DNA of 64,000 nucleotides. It comes from Flavobacterium chilense (GTDB lineage: Bacteria; Bacteroidota; Bacteroidia; Flavobacteriales; Flavobacteriaceae). Each line of letters starts with the position of its first letter. The first letter of the stretch is position 1. The position numbers and the translations under genes were made by a program. The notes under the pieces were generated by a model that saw only the letters and a list, made by a program, of their open reading frames with translations, had not been told where the DNA came from and did no database searches. The stretch is taken from positions 310,001-374,000 of the forward strand of contig NZ_LSYT01000001.1 in assembly GCF_001602525.1 (NCBI RefSeq), written 5' to 3'. This document shows positions 43,944 to 52,420 of this stretch, piece by piece.

Positions 43944-44321
43944 ATGAACATTATTGGAAGAGTGACATCAGATGCGCAGGTACGCAACGTGTCAAACAGT
44001 AAACAGGTAGTGAATTTCTCAGTAGCCATCAACGACAGCTACCGAAACAAAGCGGGCGAACAAGTAGAGCTGACAACGTATTTTGACTGCGCTTACTGGA
44101 TTAGCTCCAAGGTTGCCAAGATACTCACTAAGGGTTCCCTTGTGGAACTCACAGGCAGGGTAAGTGCACGGGCGTGGACAGGCAGTAACGGAGAAGCACG
44201 GGCAGGACTTAATTTCAACACCTCACAGATCAAACTGCACGGGGGCGGTAAAAAATCGGAAACGGCACAGGCTACCACGTCAACAAGTAATGACAAGCCG
44301 GAGAACGACCTCCCTTTTTAA
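43944..44321 (+). CDS. ssb: Single-stranded DNA-binding protein
   Basis: A 125-residue protein from the ATG at 43944 (MNIIGRVTSDAQVRNVSNSK); the frame is open further upstream, but that part lacks SSB features. The OB fold shows NFSVAINDSYRNKAG, TTYFDCAYW and VELTGRVSARAW. The tail ends in the acidic DLPF, the conserved protein-interaction tip of SSB. It is a mobile-element SSB that coats transferred single strands. The DUF932 gene follows 43 bases later. Confidence 0.92.
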   Translation: MNIIGRVTSDAQVRNVSNSKQVVNFSVAINDSYRNKAGEQVELTTYFDCAYWISSKVAKILTKGSLVELTGRVSARAWTGSNGEARAGLNFNTSQIKLHGGGKKSETAQATTSTSNDKPENDLPF

Positions 44322-44364
44322 TCAAGAAGTATTCAATCAATTATCAATTTTAAATCATTTTATC

Positions 44365-45438
44365 ATGGCACATAATATCAATTTCAACAGCACAACAGGA
44401 CGTTATTCATTTTTTAGCGTAAAAGAAAAAGCGTGGCACGGTTTGGGGCAAATTGTTTCAGAGTACCCAACAAGCGAGCAGGCAATCAAACACGCAGGAT
44501 TGGATTATGAAGTTACTAAAAGCCCGCTATACACTAAAGGTTCGGGCATTATACAAACTTCTGACAGTATTGAGATAGGCAACAACGAATTGGAAGTACC
44601 CAACTATTTTGCCAATATCCGTACCGATAACAATGCAGTATTAGGCGTGGTAGGCAAAGACTATCATATCGTGCAGAACCGTGAAGCCTTCAATTTTTTC
44701 GATGCCATTGTAGGCGGTGACGAGGGAATTCTCTATGAAACCGCAGGAGCATTAGGCAATGGAGAACGCATATTTATAACAGCCAAACTGCCCGATTATA
44801 TCCGTGTAGGCAATGGAGATGATGTAACAGAGCGTTACATTTTCCTTACCACTTCGCATGATGGCAGTGGAAGCATCACAGCTGCATTTACACCTATCCG
44901 AATTGTCTGTCAAAACACCCTTAATGCTTCACTACGTTCGATGACCAATGTAGTTCGCATCAAACATACTTCGGGGGCAAAACAGCGTATCGAGAATGCC
45001 CACAAGATTATGGGCTTGGCAAACACACTCAGCAGTCAATTAGAGGGCATTTTTAATGAGTGGGCAAAGGTAAAGGTAACAGACCGAGAGATAAGAAAGC
45101 TTATTGAATTGGCACTCTGCCCGAACAAGGAAACCCTTGACCTAATCCGAAAAGGTGCGGAAGATGAAATTTCTACCGTGTTCAAAAATACCGTTGATGA
45201 TGCTTTTTCCTATGCGATGATAAGCGAAACACAGCAGATGGAGACCACAAAAGGTACTTTATTTGGTGCATACAACGCTGTGACTGGCTACTATCAGAAT
45301 GTACGCAGTTACAAAAATAATGAAGCCAAACTACAGAGTATTGTATTGGGGGGTACGGCACAGTTAAAGTCCCAAAAGGCTTTTGAACTATGTACCTCAT
45401 TTGCAACGGATGGAGCTGAAATCCTGCATCTAAATTAA
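44365..45438 (+). CDS. DUF932 domain-containing protein
   Basis: A 357-residue protein from the ATG at 44365 (MAHNINFNSTTGRYSFFSVK). The blocks AWHGLGQIVSEYPTSEQAIK, LGVVGKDYHIVQNREAFNFF and PIRIVCQNTLNASLR are typical of the DUF932 (phage/plasmid-like protein) family found on many plasmids and conjugative elements. The biochemical role is unknown; association with replication or single-stranded DNA is suggested by its steady place beside ssb. Confidence 0.88.
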   Translation: MAHNINFNSTTGRYSFFSVKEKAWHGLGQIVSEYPTSEQAIKHAGLDYEVTKSPLYTKGSGIIQTSDSIEIGNNELEVPNYFANIRTDNNAVLGVVGKDYHIVQNREAFNFFDAIVGGDEGILYETAGALGNGERIFITAKLPDYIRVGNGDDVTERYIFLTTSHDGSGSITAAFTPIRIVCQNTLNASLRSMTNVVRIKHTSGAKQRIENAHKIMGLANTLSSQLEGIFNEWAKVKVTDREIRKLIELALCPNKETLDLIRKGAEDEISTVFKNTVDDAFSYAMISETQQMETTKGTLFGAYNAVTGYYQNVRSYKNNEAKLQSIVLGGTAQLKSQKAFELCTSFATDGAEILHLN

Positions 45439-45491
45439 AATAACCACAAGGCTACTGCCTTAAATGGTGGTAGCCTATAAAAACAACAGCT

Positions 45492-45887
45492 ATGAATATA
45501 GGAATTATAACATACAAAAATTACGAGGAACGCCTACTGTTAAATTGGAATTTTAACTTATTAGAACTGTTCAGTATTATATTGAATGACAAAGATTTTG
45601 TACGCTTTGAAATTTTTGACAGAAACAATAATCTATTACTGTCTACACACTATCCCCATGTAGAGCACAAGGGAGTATATATCAAGGTGGTCAAAGTAGA
45701 AAAAGAAAAAGAAATTACGGGAATTACCTATGATGCATTCAGAACACCATCAACTATCCGCAGGATAAAGGTGCGTTGGAACGTAAACGGTGCAAAGTTC
45801 AGAATCAAGAAAAGAGCCCTTGAATATGTTTATTGGGAAAACAGAAAGGCAGGATTAAAAATTGAGTCATTCGTTGACCGCAGATAG
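45492..45887 (+). CDS. Hypothetical protein of the element backbone
   Basis: A 131-residue protein (start MNIGIITYKNYEERLLLNWN), rich in beta strands and basic residues, without signal peptide. I recognise no family. It lies between the DUF932 gene and PRTRC-E and shares their direction and base composition, so it belongs to the backbone, not the cargo. Confidence 0.6.
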   Translation: MNIGIITYKNYEERLLLNWNFNLLELFSIILNDKDFVRFEIFDRNNNLLLSTHYPHVEHKGVYIKVVKVEKEKEITGITYDAFRTPSTIRRIKVRWNVNGAKFRIKKRALEYVYWENRKAGLKIESFVDRR

Positions 45888-45928
45888 TCTTAAAAAATGA
45901 TTAAACAACACTTTAAAATCTTACAAGG

Positions 45929-46558
45929 ATGAACACAAATTTTTTCAATCAGATAGCACAGTTGAATTTTACAGGTAATCTACAACTGACAATAGCAAAG
46001 GGGACAGAAAATAAAATTATAGTATCGATAATGCTCCAAAATGATGGGTGCGCAGATACTGCAAAGAATATCATACCGCCCCTTAATCTTCGGGGAACAG
46101 CCGAAGAACTTGACAACGGTTTTTTTGAGAAGATAACCACGCCTATACAGACTGCTTCAGGCTTGATGGTAGACATGGAAGGCTTTATGAAGCAAGTGGA
46201 AGAAGCCAAAAAGCAATCCGCAATGGAGAAAGAAAAACAAGACAGGCCTAAGAAAGAACAGGAAGCCAAAGACAAGAAGTTTAAGGACGCAATGGCAAAG
46301 GCGGACGAACTTGAAAAAGAAGGCAGATTCCGTGAAGCATGGATGAAAGTTCCCGAGATGGCAGAGTTTCCCGACAAGGCTGATGAGATACGCAGACGTA
46401 AAACAGCATTGTCTGACAAGTTTTCTGCACCGAGCCTTTTCGGGGGAATGGAAGAAGCAAAACCCGAACCGTCTATAGAGGGACTGTATCCCGATTACTC
46501 AGCAAAGGAAACAGAACAGGAAATGGAATTGGAAAACGAGAACCAGCAGGAGTATTAA
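45929..46558 (+). CDS. PRTRC system protein E
   Basis: A 209-residue protein. The N-terminal 80 residues (FFNQIAQLNFTGNLQLTIAK, IPPLNLRGTAEELDNGFFEK) match PRTRC protein E. A charged coiled coil follows (about 85-130, KQVEEAKKQSAMEKEKQD), then an acidic tail. It is the first gene of the ParB-related, ThiF-related cassette of plasmids and conjugative elements. The function is not known. Confidence 0.82.
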   Translation: MNTNFFNQIAQLNFTGNLQLTIAKGTENKIIVSIMLQNDGCADTAKNIIPPLNLRGTAEELDNGFFEKITTPIQTASGLMVDMEGFMKQVEEAKKQSAMEKEKQDRPKKEQEAKDKKFKDAMAKADELEKEGRFREAWMKVPEMAEFPDKADEIRRRKTALSDKFSAPSLFGGMEEAKPEPSIEGLYPDYSAKETEQEMELENENQQEY

Positions 46559-46575
46559 CACCAAAATCAGAAACT

Positions 46576-46794
46576 ATGTTATTAGCAACGCAATTAGAAC
46601 GAGTGTTTATAATCAGAGACAAAGGACAGGACATCAGACTGACAGACCCCGAACCACGTTGGAACTTGGAAGCCGTAATGAATTTTTACGCCAGTACGTA
46701 CCCGATTTTGACAACGGCAAAAGTATCTGCACCGCAGATAAAAGACGAAGCCATAGAGTACAAATTTGAAAGTGTAATGGGTACGAAAGGTTAA
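46576..46794 (+). CDS. PRTRC system protein C
   Basis: A 72-residue protein (MLLATQLERVFIIRDKGQDI, then LTDPEPRWNLEAVMNFYAST). The size, position and LxDP-x-P-x-W-x-x-E pattern identify PRTRC-C. It has been proposed to have a beta-grasp, ubiquitin-like fold and to be a partner of the ThiF-like protein encoded downstream. It starts 17 bases after PRTRC-E. Confidence 0.82.
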   Translation: MLLATQLERVFIIRDKGQDIRLTDPEPRWNLEAVMNFYASTYPILTTAKVSAPQIKDEAIEYKFESVMGTKG

Positions 46795-46819
46795 ACAAAA
46801 AATAGTAAAACGATGAATT

Positions 46820-46996
46820 ATGCAACACAACATCATATCGGGAGTTATCAGACTACCCAAGCAGAAACGACAACAGCAGTTGCACCGACAGCTCAGCGGG
46901 TTCGCCAATTGGATGCAGAGACCCAAAGATGCAAACGAGGTGCGCAAAGACAAACAGAAATCCGTACCGACAGCCATGTTGCCAATGGTTTTCTAA
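46820..46996 (+). CDS. Possible 58-residue protein after PRTRC-C
   Basis: A basic frame (MQHNIISGVIRLPKQKRQQQ ... VPTAMLPMVF) between PRTRC-C and the long unknown gene. It overlaps, in another frame, the 5' extension of that gene. Its composition looks more natural than the overlapping Thr/Gln/Arg-rich extension, so I favour it, though no homologue is known to me. Confidence 0.4.
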   Translation: MQHNIISGVIRLPKQKRQQQLHRQLSGFANWMQRPKDANEVRKDKQKSVPTAMLPMVF

Positions 46997-47022
46997 AGTG
47001 TAGTTTTCTGCCCAAACTGAAA

Positions 47023-47988
47023 ATGGAGCAATCTGTACGAGCTTGTAAGAAAACGGCAAAAATGCAGAGGGATTTTTACAAGTCCCTTTGCAAACTTGCA
47101 AAGCATTACGATATTGAACCAATGCAGACACAGGTTTACAGTTATCCCTATAATTTGGCTTTGGCGATGTGGGATATGGAAACCAAATTAAAACGTACCC
47201 ATACCAATTGGGATGGTTTTAAATTGGTACAGGACAGCAAAAAAACCTTCTTTATAAGTGAGGAGCGATACAATACAAGAACCACCCTGTATTTTATTCC
47301 CATAGTTCCGCTCTTTAAAATGCTCCACGACCCAAAGCGGAAAAAGACAGCACAGTTATTTATTTCGGTTTGCAGTTATCTGTACCATATAGCCGATATT
47401 CCGTATTACAGGCAGGAAAATACCTATTTGTACAGTATTTATGAAATGATGGAAGACTGGTTAGAACAAGACGATGAAACGGACGAAACCGAAAGCTGTA
47501 AAAGTGAGTTAAGGCAAGCCGAACAGGTTGGCGATATGATAGAACAGAAACTATTCAACCGTATCAATTTACTGCTTTTTGAACAACGTTTAAAAAACTT
47601 CAAAAGCCCTGATGCCTTTGACCAGGAATGCAGGGAGATGGCGTGCAATGTCTTTGCGCTTTTTACGGAATATCCCACAGCAGGCATTTTTCGAAACGCT
47701 CCCATTTCCGAAGAAGATCCCGATAATGATGACTTTGATAATGAAACCATCGCAATGGAAAAGTACATCTCCTTTATAGCCGATACCAAAGGCTGGCTCT
47801 ATGAAAGCCTTTGCGAGAGTATCAACAATGAATTTAATGAGTACGGAACAATGGAAGAACCCATCATTAGCAAATCCTTTGATGGAAGTCAAGTAACATT
47901 GGGAAGCCTTGATTTTGAGAACCGCCTGTTTGCGCTATTGAATGATTTATGCGGTTTACTATATGAATATAAAACTGAATCAAAATGA
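47023..47988 (+). CDS. Long hypothetical protein of the PRTRC cassette
   Basis: A 321-residue protein from the ATG at 47023 (MEQSVRACKKTAKMQRDFYK). The frame is open up to 46813 and could give 391 residues, but the extension looks non-coding. The protein is helical and acidic, with IPIVPLFKMLHDPKRKKTAQ and SFIADTKGWLYESLCESINN. It occupies the place of protein F in other PRTRC cassettes, but I cannot show homology. The start of PRTRC-B overlaps its end by four bases. Confidence 0.65.
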   Translation: MEQSVRACKKTAKMQRDFYKSLCKLAKHYDIEPMQTQVYSYPYNLALAMWDMETKLKRTHTNWDGFKLVQDSKKTFFISEERYNTRTTLYFIPIVPLFKMLHDPKRKKTAQLFISVCSYLYHIADIPYYRQENTYLYSIYEMMEDWLEQDDETDETESCKSELRQAEQVGDMIEQKLFNRINLLLFEQRLKNFKSPDAFDQECREMACNVFALFTEYPTAGIFRNAPISEEDPDNDDFDNETIAMEKYISFIADTKGWLYESLCESINNEFNEYGTMEEPIISKSFDGSQVTLGSLDFENRLFALLNDLCGLLYEYKTESK

Positions 47989-48710
47989 ACTATTTAAACG
48001 ATATAACCGAGAATTTCGGAACATTATACCACCCGAAATCCGCATTGGTCTTTTATGAAACCAAAGCAATGCAAAGTGATATGTATGTAGAACATTTTGA
48101 CATGGACAAATACGGAAATCCGATAAATGCACACCCATTAACGGTAAAGGAAGCCAGTGTATTAGCGAAGGCTTTGCATACAGATGAAGAAAAAAGCATC
48201 GCTTTTTTAAAGCCAAAGGGAATCTTGCCGACAAGCATTCTGCATATCAACCCGAGCGAAAAAGGCACGGTGATTTGGTACACCAAAGCACAACAAAGGC
48301 AGATGTATTTTGTTAATGGTTTGGGCATTGCTAACGGCAAGGCTCAAGTACCTCCAATGGTCTGGTCTGCCAATAAAAATAGCCTTTCTGTTTTTGCTTT
48401 GCTTAGCCAGAGAAGACCCACAGAAAAAACGCCATTGCATTATGCACCTTTTTTCAACATCTATGAAAACGGCAGTGTGTGTATGGGAACGGTAAATATT
48501 GATATTCAAAATTCGGCTTCAGTAGAGGAATTTATCTGCGCTTGGGAAAGTTATTTTTTCAACAGCTATTTCAGTCATTTATTGGGAAACTACAATCCGA
48601 TAAATGGAAATTGTGTAAACCTGTGGCAAGACCTAATTGATACAGATAGATCCTTTCCGAAAGAAGTATTAAAACCCAATAACAGCACACTTAAAAATCT
48701 ACTGAGATGA
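47985..48710 (+). CDS. PRTRC system protein B
   Basis: A 241-residue protein. Family blocks are PKSALVFYETKAMQSDMYVE, AKALHTDEEKSIAFLKPKGI, GTVIWYTKAQQRQMYFVNGL and a C-terminal region with FFNSYFSHLL. PRTRC-B has been proposed to have an E2-like fold in a ubiquitin-like conjugation set, though no catalytic Cys is obvious to me. It overlaps its neighbours on both sides by four bases, so translation is coupled. Confidence 0.8.
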   Translation: MNYLNDITENFGTLYHPKSALVFYETKAMQSDMYVEHFDMDKYGNPINAHPLTVKEASVLAKALHTDEEKSIAFLKPKGILPTSILHINPSEKGTVIWYTKAQQRQMYFVNGLGIANGKAQVPPMVWSANKNSLSVFALLSQRRPTEKTPLHYAPFFNIYENGSVCMGTVNIDIQNSASVEEFICAWESYFFNSYFSHLLGNYNPINGNCVNLWQDLIDTDRSFPKEVLKPNNSTLKNLLR

Positions 48711-49513
48711 ACACCGAAAAAACAAAAGTCCATTTTATGGACAACTATTTGATTAATCCTACCAATCCGATAAGCGTAAACCTTATCGGAGCAGGCGGTA
48801 CAGGCTCAAAAGTATTAACCGCCCTAATGGAAATGAACCACAGCTTAATTGAACTCGGACACGCAGGTCTGCAAGTCCGCCTTTGGGATGATGATAGTAT
48901 CACGAGTGCCAATTTAGGCAGACAGCGTTTTGCGCAGAGCGAAACAGGATTGTACAAATCCGTTTCTTTAATCAATCGTGCAAACCGCTGGTCAGGGACA
49001 AATTGGAAAGCCGAAACGGTAAAATTTGAAAAAGACAAATTTGGCAGACTGCCTGAAAATGCAAAGGCAATTATTACTATTACTTGTGTGGACAACGTGC
49101 AGGCAAGGTTTGGGGTGGCTGAAATTCTGAAAGATATGACTGCCTGCAGAAATTACAGCGATACGCCAAAGTATTGGCTTGACTTCGGCAACAGCCAGCA
49201 CACAGGGCAGGTACTGCTTTCTACTGTAACAGAGATAAAGCAGCCCAGTTCAGAGAAGTACCAAACGGTGGCAAGCCTGCCAATGGTTACCGATGAATTT
49301 GCAGAACTGCTACAACAGTCCGAAGAACAGGACGATACGCCAAGCTGTAGTTTGTCCGAAGCATTGGAAAAACAGGATTTGTTCATTAACTCCTCTTTGG
49401 CGCAGATGGGATGCTCATTGCTTTGGGGTTTGTTTCGCAACGGAGTGACCCAGTACAGGGGCTTTTTTCTTAACCTCAAGGATTTTCGCTCACAGCCCAT
49501 AAAAATAGCCTGA
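48707..49513 (+). CDS. PRTRC system ThiF-family (E1-like) protein
   Basis: A 268-residue ThiF/E1-like nucleotide-binding protein. The glycine-rich loop is VNLIGAGGTGSKVLTALMEM (about residue 26), the ribose-binding acidic end is RLWDDDSITSANLGRQRFAQ, and ITCVDNVQARFGV follows. These residues adenylate the C-terminus of ubiquitin-like proteins in relatives. The last gene of the PRTRC operon, followed by a strong terminator. Confidence 0.88.
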   Translation: MNTEKTKVHFMDNYLINPTNPISVNLIGAGGTGSKVLTALMEMNHSLIELGHAGLQVRLWDDDSITSANLGRQRFAQSETGLYKSVSLINRANRWSGTNWKAETVKFEKDKFGRLPENAKAIITITCVDNVQARFGVAEILKDMTACRNYSDTPKYWLDFGNSQHTGQVLLSTVTEIKQPSSEKYQTVASLPMVTDEFAELLQQSEEQDDTPSCSLSEALEKQDLFINSSLAQMGCSLLWGLFRNGVTQYRGFFLNLKDFRSQPIKIA

Positions 49514-49529
49514 AAACCAATTTTCGGCG

Positions 49530-49572
49530 GCAAAAAGACAGACCCTTCCGATGGTCGGGACAGTCTTTTTGC
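49530..49572 (+). terminator. Terminator of the PRTRC operon
   Basis: A perfect ten-base stem GCAAAAAGAC / GTCTTTTTGC, extended by CCC/GGG inside, sits 17 bases after the ThiF stop. Its A-run and T-run would let it work in both directions. Confidence 0.75.
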
Positions 49573-49692
49573 ATAAAATAGGGACATCCACATTGGTAAA
49601 ATGTACCTTTCCGTAGTCCTTCTATTGACATTTTACCAAAGCGGTTGTGTGTGTTTTGTTAGGGACACACATCCCTAAAAATACATTTTTGA

Positions 49693-49730
49693 CTTCTTTT
49701 CTTTCCACATTAGCGGTCAAAGAAAAGAAG
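49693..49730. repeat. Inverted repeat (12-bp perfect stem)
   Basis: CTTCTTTTCTTT (49693-49704) and AAAGAAAAGAAG (49719-49730) enclose a 14-base loop holding TAGCGG. It is not followed by a T-run, so a terminator role for the plus strand is unlikely. A protein site or RNA structure is possible. The surrounding 260-base gap holds no convincing gene. Confidence 0.45.
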
Positions 49731-49775
49731 CAAAAGAAGACCGCAATTTAGGACAGCTTTTATAAATTGTTGCCA

Positions 49776-50330
49776 CTATTTAATTGGTACTGTTTTCCAA
49801 ACAGAAAAGCCTTTAAAAAGATGTTCAATGTTTTCAAACTCAATAAATGCGATCAGTTCATTTTTACACTTTCCTTTAAATCCCCTTAAACACTGAAAAT
49901 CCCTGAGTGGGATAACAGCAAGTTCTCCTATGGTACTGATCCCTAAAGACTCGATTATATTATACATTCTCTTACTAAAAGGAAAGTGGCTGTCATACAG
50001 CAATTTATTCAGGTCAGTGTCAGGTGTAATTCTTCTTTTTTTAATCCGCCCTGTCTCATATTCAAAATCATGTTTTAGCTGCTCTAATTTTTCCTTATAG
50101 AAATCTATATCAGCAAGTACCTCAGTAACACTTTTCACTTTTTCAAATGTTCTTTCGTACATCCTGCGGACGCTCTCGCCATTGATCCCGTAATTATCTC
50201 CTACTTCGGTAAGAGTCTTTTTTTCTATCAAAAGCTTTTGGAGTATATCGTGTTCCTTTTCAGAAAGTACTTTTTTGGATATTTCGATATAAAATCTATT
50301 AGTGCGGTCTATCAGCGGGTTAGTTAACAT
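49776..50330 (-). CDS. Sigma region 4-like / RNA polymerase alpha CTD-like regulator
   Basis: A 184-residue protein. Residues 20-70 form a sigma-70 region 4-type helix-turn-helix (LSEKEHDILQKLLIEKKTLT, EVGDNYGINGESVRRMYERT). Residues about 125-165 (SKRMYNIIESLGISTIGELA, VIPLRDFQCLRGFKGKCKNE) resemble the helix-hairpin-helix of the alpha C-terminal domain. The combination suggests a protein that touches both promoter DNA and RNA polymerase. Its neighbour is a receiver-only response regulator. It is a candidate regulator of transfer. Confidence 0.7.
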   Translation of the reverse strand: MLTNPLIDRTNRFYIEISKKVLSEKEHDILQKLLIEKKTLTEVGDNYGINGESVRRMYERTFEKVKSVTEVLADIDFYKEKLEQLKHDFEYETGRIKKRRITPDTDLNKLLYDSHFPFSKRMYNIIESLGISTIGELAVIPLRDFQCLRGFKGKCKNELIAFIEFENIEHLFKGFSVWKTVPIK

Positions 50331-50408
50331 TATTGGTAAGATTATAATTAAGTGCCGTCACAATTACATATAGTGCCGAACATTATATTTACAAAGAGTA
50401 ATTCTGTA

Positions 50409-50861
50409 TTAGTGCAAATTACTGTTTTCTGCTAAATAGCTTACGGCAGTTTGACTTATTGTCTCACTAAAATAATATTCCCCTTGATGAAGTTTGATTA
50501 CAGCTGTTTTAAGTTTTTCAGCAGCGGATCCTTTAAGTACATATCCCTTGACTCCCAAACTAAGCATTTCCCTTATACTTCTCTTATTGTCAAGACTGCT
50601 GAAGACCAATATCTTGATTCCGGGGTATCTCTCTGCCAATTCCTTAGCAGTCTGGTAGCCATCCATAACAGGCATGTTAATATCCAAAATACAAATGTCC
50701 GGCAGTACCTCCAGCATCTGCAGACTCTCTATAGCCAGCTGACCATTGGCAGCTTCAAGCACCACTTTAAAATTACTGTACTGTAAAAAATTTTGAAGGG
50801 ATACCCTAAGCCCTGAATGGTCCTCAATTATACTAATAGTAATCTGTTTTTCTTTTTCCAT
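50409..50861 (-). CDS. Receiver-domain response regulator without output domain
   Basis: A 150-residue REC domain of NarL/FixJ type. The acidic pocket is in IIEDHSG, the phospho-acceptor Asp in CILDINMPVMDGYQ (about residue 59), the Thr/Ser in ILVFSSLDN and the Lys in GYVLKGSAAE. It ends at SETISQTAVSYLAENSNLH, where NarL-type proteins would begin the LuxR helix-turn-helix, which is absent. It may act through a partner such as the regulator encoded 78 bases downstream. No histidine kinase lies in the window. Confidence 0.82.
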   Translation of the reverse strand: MEKEKQITISIIEDHSGLRVSLQNFLQYSNFKVVLEAANGQLAIESLQMLEVLPDICILDINMPVMDGYQTAKELAERYPGIKILVFSSLDNKRSIREMLSLGVKGYVLKGSAAEKLKTAVIKLHQGEYYFSETISQTAVSYLAENSNLH

Positions 50862-51383
50862 TATTCCTTTTTAATGTTGAACAAATTATAGAAAATAATG
50901 ACTGATAATTTGTCATTATAAGACGTTGATCCTGTAGTAGTGATTAAAAACTTTATTAATACCTCATAGCAAAAAATAAAAGAGCACTACAAATTACCTG
51001 CCGATAACGCAAATATGTCCCTTAAGTTTAGGCGGCATGAGTACCATTATAAAAAACATGGCGCAGACCACTACACTTTCCGGAACTGAGGTACTGGTAT
51101 ACCCGACCACGAATAAGCGAGCGCCCACGCCAATGGCATGAGCGTCCTTACTTATTTGTCTCGCAGTCTTTAAAAATTACCAGTTTTCAGTTACCGAGTC
51201 CTAAGCAAAAACACTATAAGAGTTTTTCTATATTTTGGGCAAATATAGTAACGTTTGTCCAGTAATCCAATGTTTATATTTCCGAACACCAGAACAGACT
51301 GCAAATAAAACAACCCGGAGATCGGATCCGGACTGTTCTTAAAATATGAAATTTTACTGCTGGCATAAACCAGCACGTTACTG
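50862..51383. other. Gap between response regulator and traQ with one open frame
   Basis: About 520 bases. A minus-strand frame free of stops runs from 51176 to 50997 and reads plausibly as protein (DAHAIGVGARLFVVGYTSTS, then AMFFIMVLMPPKLKGHIC), but has no ATG near its start. It may be the remnant of a membrane protein gene. No RNA gene or repeat is seen. Confidence 0.3.
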
Positions 51384-51824
51384 CTAATCGCTGCTGTTAA
51401 ATTCAAAACTCAACTGTTTTTCATTTCCAAAATTATCCGAAATCCATACTTCAAAGGATTGGGAAACCGTAGAGTTTGAAGTATAATACAACCTGAATTG
51501 CCCTGCTGGTATCCCATATAAATCATTGGGCTGGTAAGGTGGTTCATTGTAATACTGCAACGTACCCTGACCGTCAAATTGAAAGTAGCGAATGAAATAC
51601 TCAGTATTAATAAAATTACCTGTCCGCTCAATTGTTAACCTTATTTCTACGGTATTTCCATTTACAATTTCTTTAGGTACTGGCATCACCTTTACCTCAA
51701 AAGGGAAGTCATTCTGTATTTCCAGTTCGTCCTTATTACAGGACAAGAATATAACAGTGCTTATCAGGACTGTAAGCCATAGCGGCAGTAATCCTATTCT
51801 GAACTTATTAAAAAATGCTGTCAT
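51384..51824 (-). CDS. traQ: Conjugative transposon protein TraQ (DUF3872)
   Basis: A 146-residue protein with an N-terminal hydrophobic segment (LLPLWLTVLISTVIFLSC) ending at a Cys that may be a lipobox. The mature blocks FPFEVKVMPVPKEIVNGNTV and QPNDLYGIPAGQFRLYYTSN match the DUF3872/TraQ family. It is the last gene of the transfer operon and probably sits in the periplasm or outer membrane. Its exact role is unknown. Confidence 0.82.
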   Translation of the reverse strand: MTAFFNKFRIGLLPLWLTVLISTVIFLSCNKDELEIQNDFPFEVKVMPVPKEIVNGNTVEIRLTIERTGNFINTEYFIRYFQFDGQGTLQYYNEPPYQPNDLYGIPAGQFRLYYTSNSTVSQSFEVWISDNFGNEKQLSFEFNSSD

Positions 51825-51834
51825 CGTTTTTGTT

Positions 51835-52395
51835 TTAAAAATTAAACCTTAATCCCACACCTGCCGATGGTCGGAACTGTTCCAGATCCGTACCCCATAG
51901 GACTTTTGTTCTGCCTTGAAGGATTATCACTAATTGGTCAGACAGGTAGGTTTCTATAGTCAAACGCCCACCAGCTCCGTATATGAAATTATCCTCGCTT
52001 AGTATTTTAGCCCCATCATATAATAAATCACCGCCTCGGCTGATACTTTCGTAGCCTGCTATACCTGTTATAGCTGCATTAAGGGTAACGTTCTTGAGGG
52101 CATCACCAAGGAGGAACAAACTATAACCACCCTCAGCGGCGTAGGTTTCCTGAGGTATGCGGAGGTCTTTATAGTCGTAGTGTTGGCGTGAATATTCCAA
52201 TGCCAAAATCTGATAATTGCCGTTTTTTCCGTTAACGGTCATTCCAATATTGATGAAGTAATCATTGCCGATTTTATCATCGGACAAAATTCCGACATTT
52301 ACCTCCAGTCCTTTTTGTTTAGACAGCATTCTTTGTGCCTTTGCCATTGTGATGCTTATCAAAACGAGTATCACGGTATAGATATATTTTTTCAT
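51835..52395 (-). CDS. traO: Conjugative transposon protein TraO
   Basis: A 186-residue protein with a signal peptide (MKKYIYTVILVLISITMAKA). The mature part is a series of beta strands with an outer-membrane character (QILALEYSRQHYDYKDLRIP, GAGGRLTIETYLSDQLVIIL) and ends in a C-terminal Phe, as outer-membrane beta-barrels do. The order after traN and before traQ matches Bacteroidetes elements. Probably part of the outer-membrane end of the transfer channel. Confidence 0.85.
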   Translation of the reverse strand: MKKYIYTVILVLISITMAKAQRMLSKQKGLEVNVGILSDDKIGNDYFINIGMTVNGKNGNYQILALEYSRQHYDYKDLRIPQETYAAEGGYSLFLLGDALKNVTLNAAITGIAGYESISRGGDLLYDGAKILSEDNFIYGAGGRLTIETYLSDQLVIILQGRTKVLWGTDLEQFRPSAGVGLRFNF

Positions 52396-52420
52396 TTTAT
52401 ATTTTTGTTTATATGGATTA

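Noticed and set aside
51191-51406. 71-codon minus-strand ORF overlapping the end of traQ
   Set aside because: It overlaps traQ in another frame and shows no protein-like pattern.
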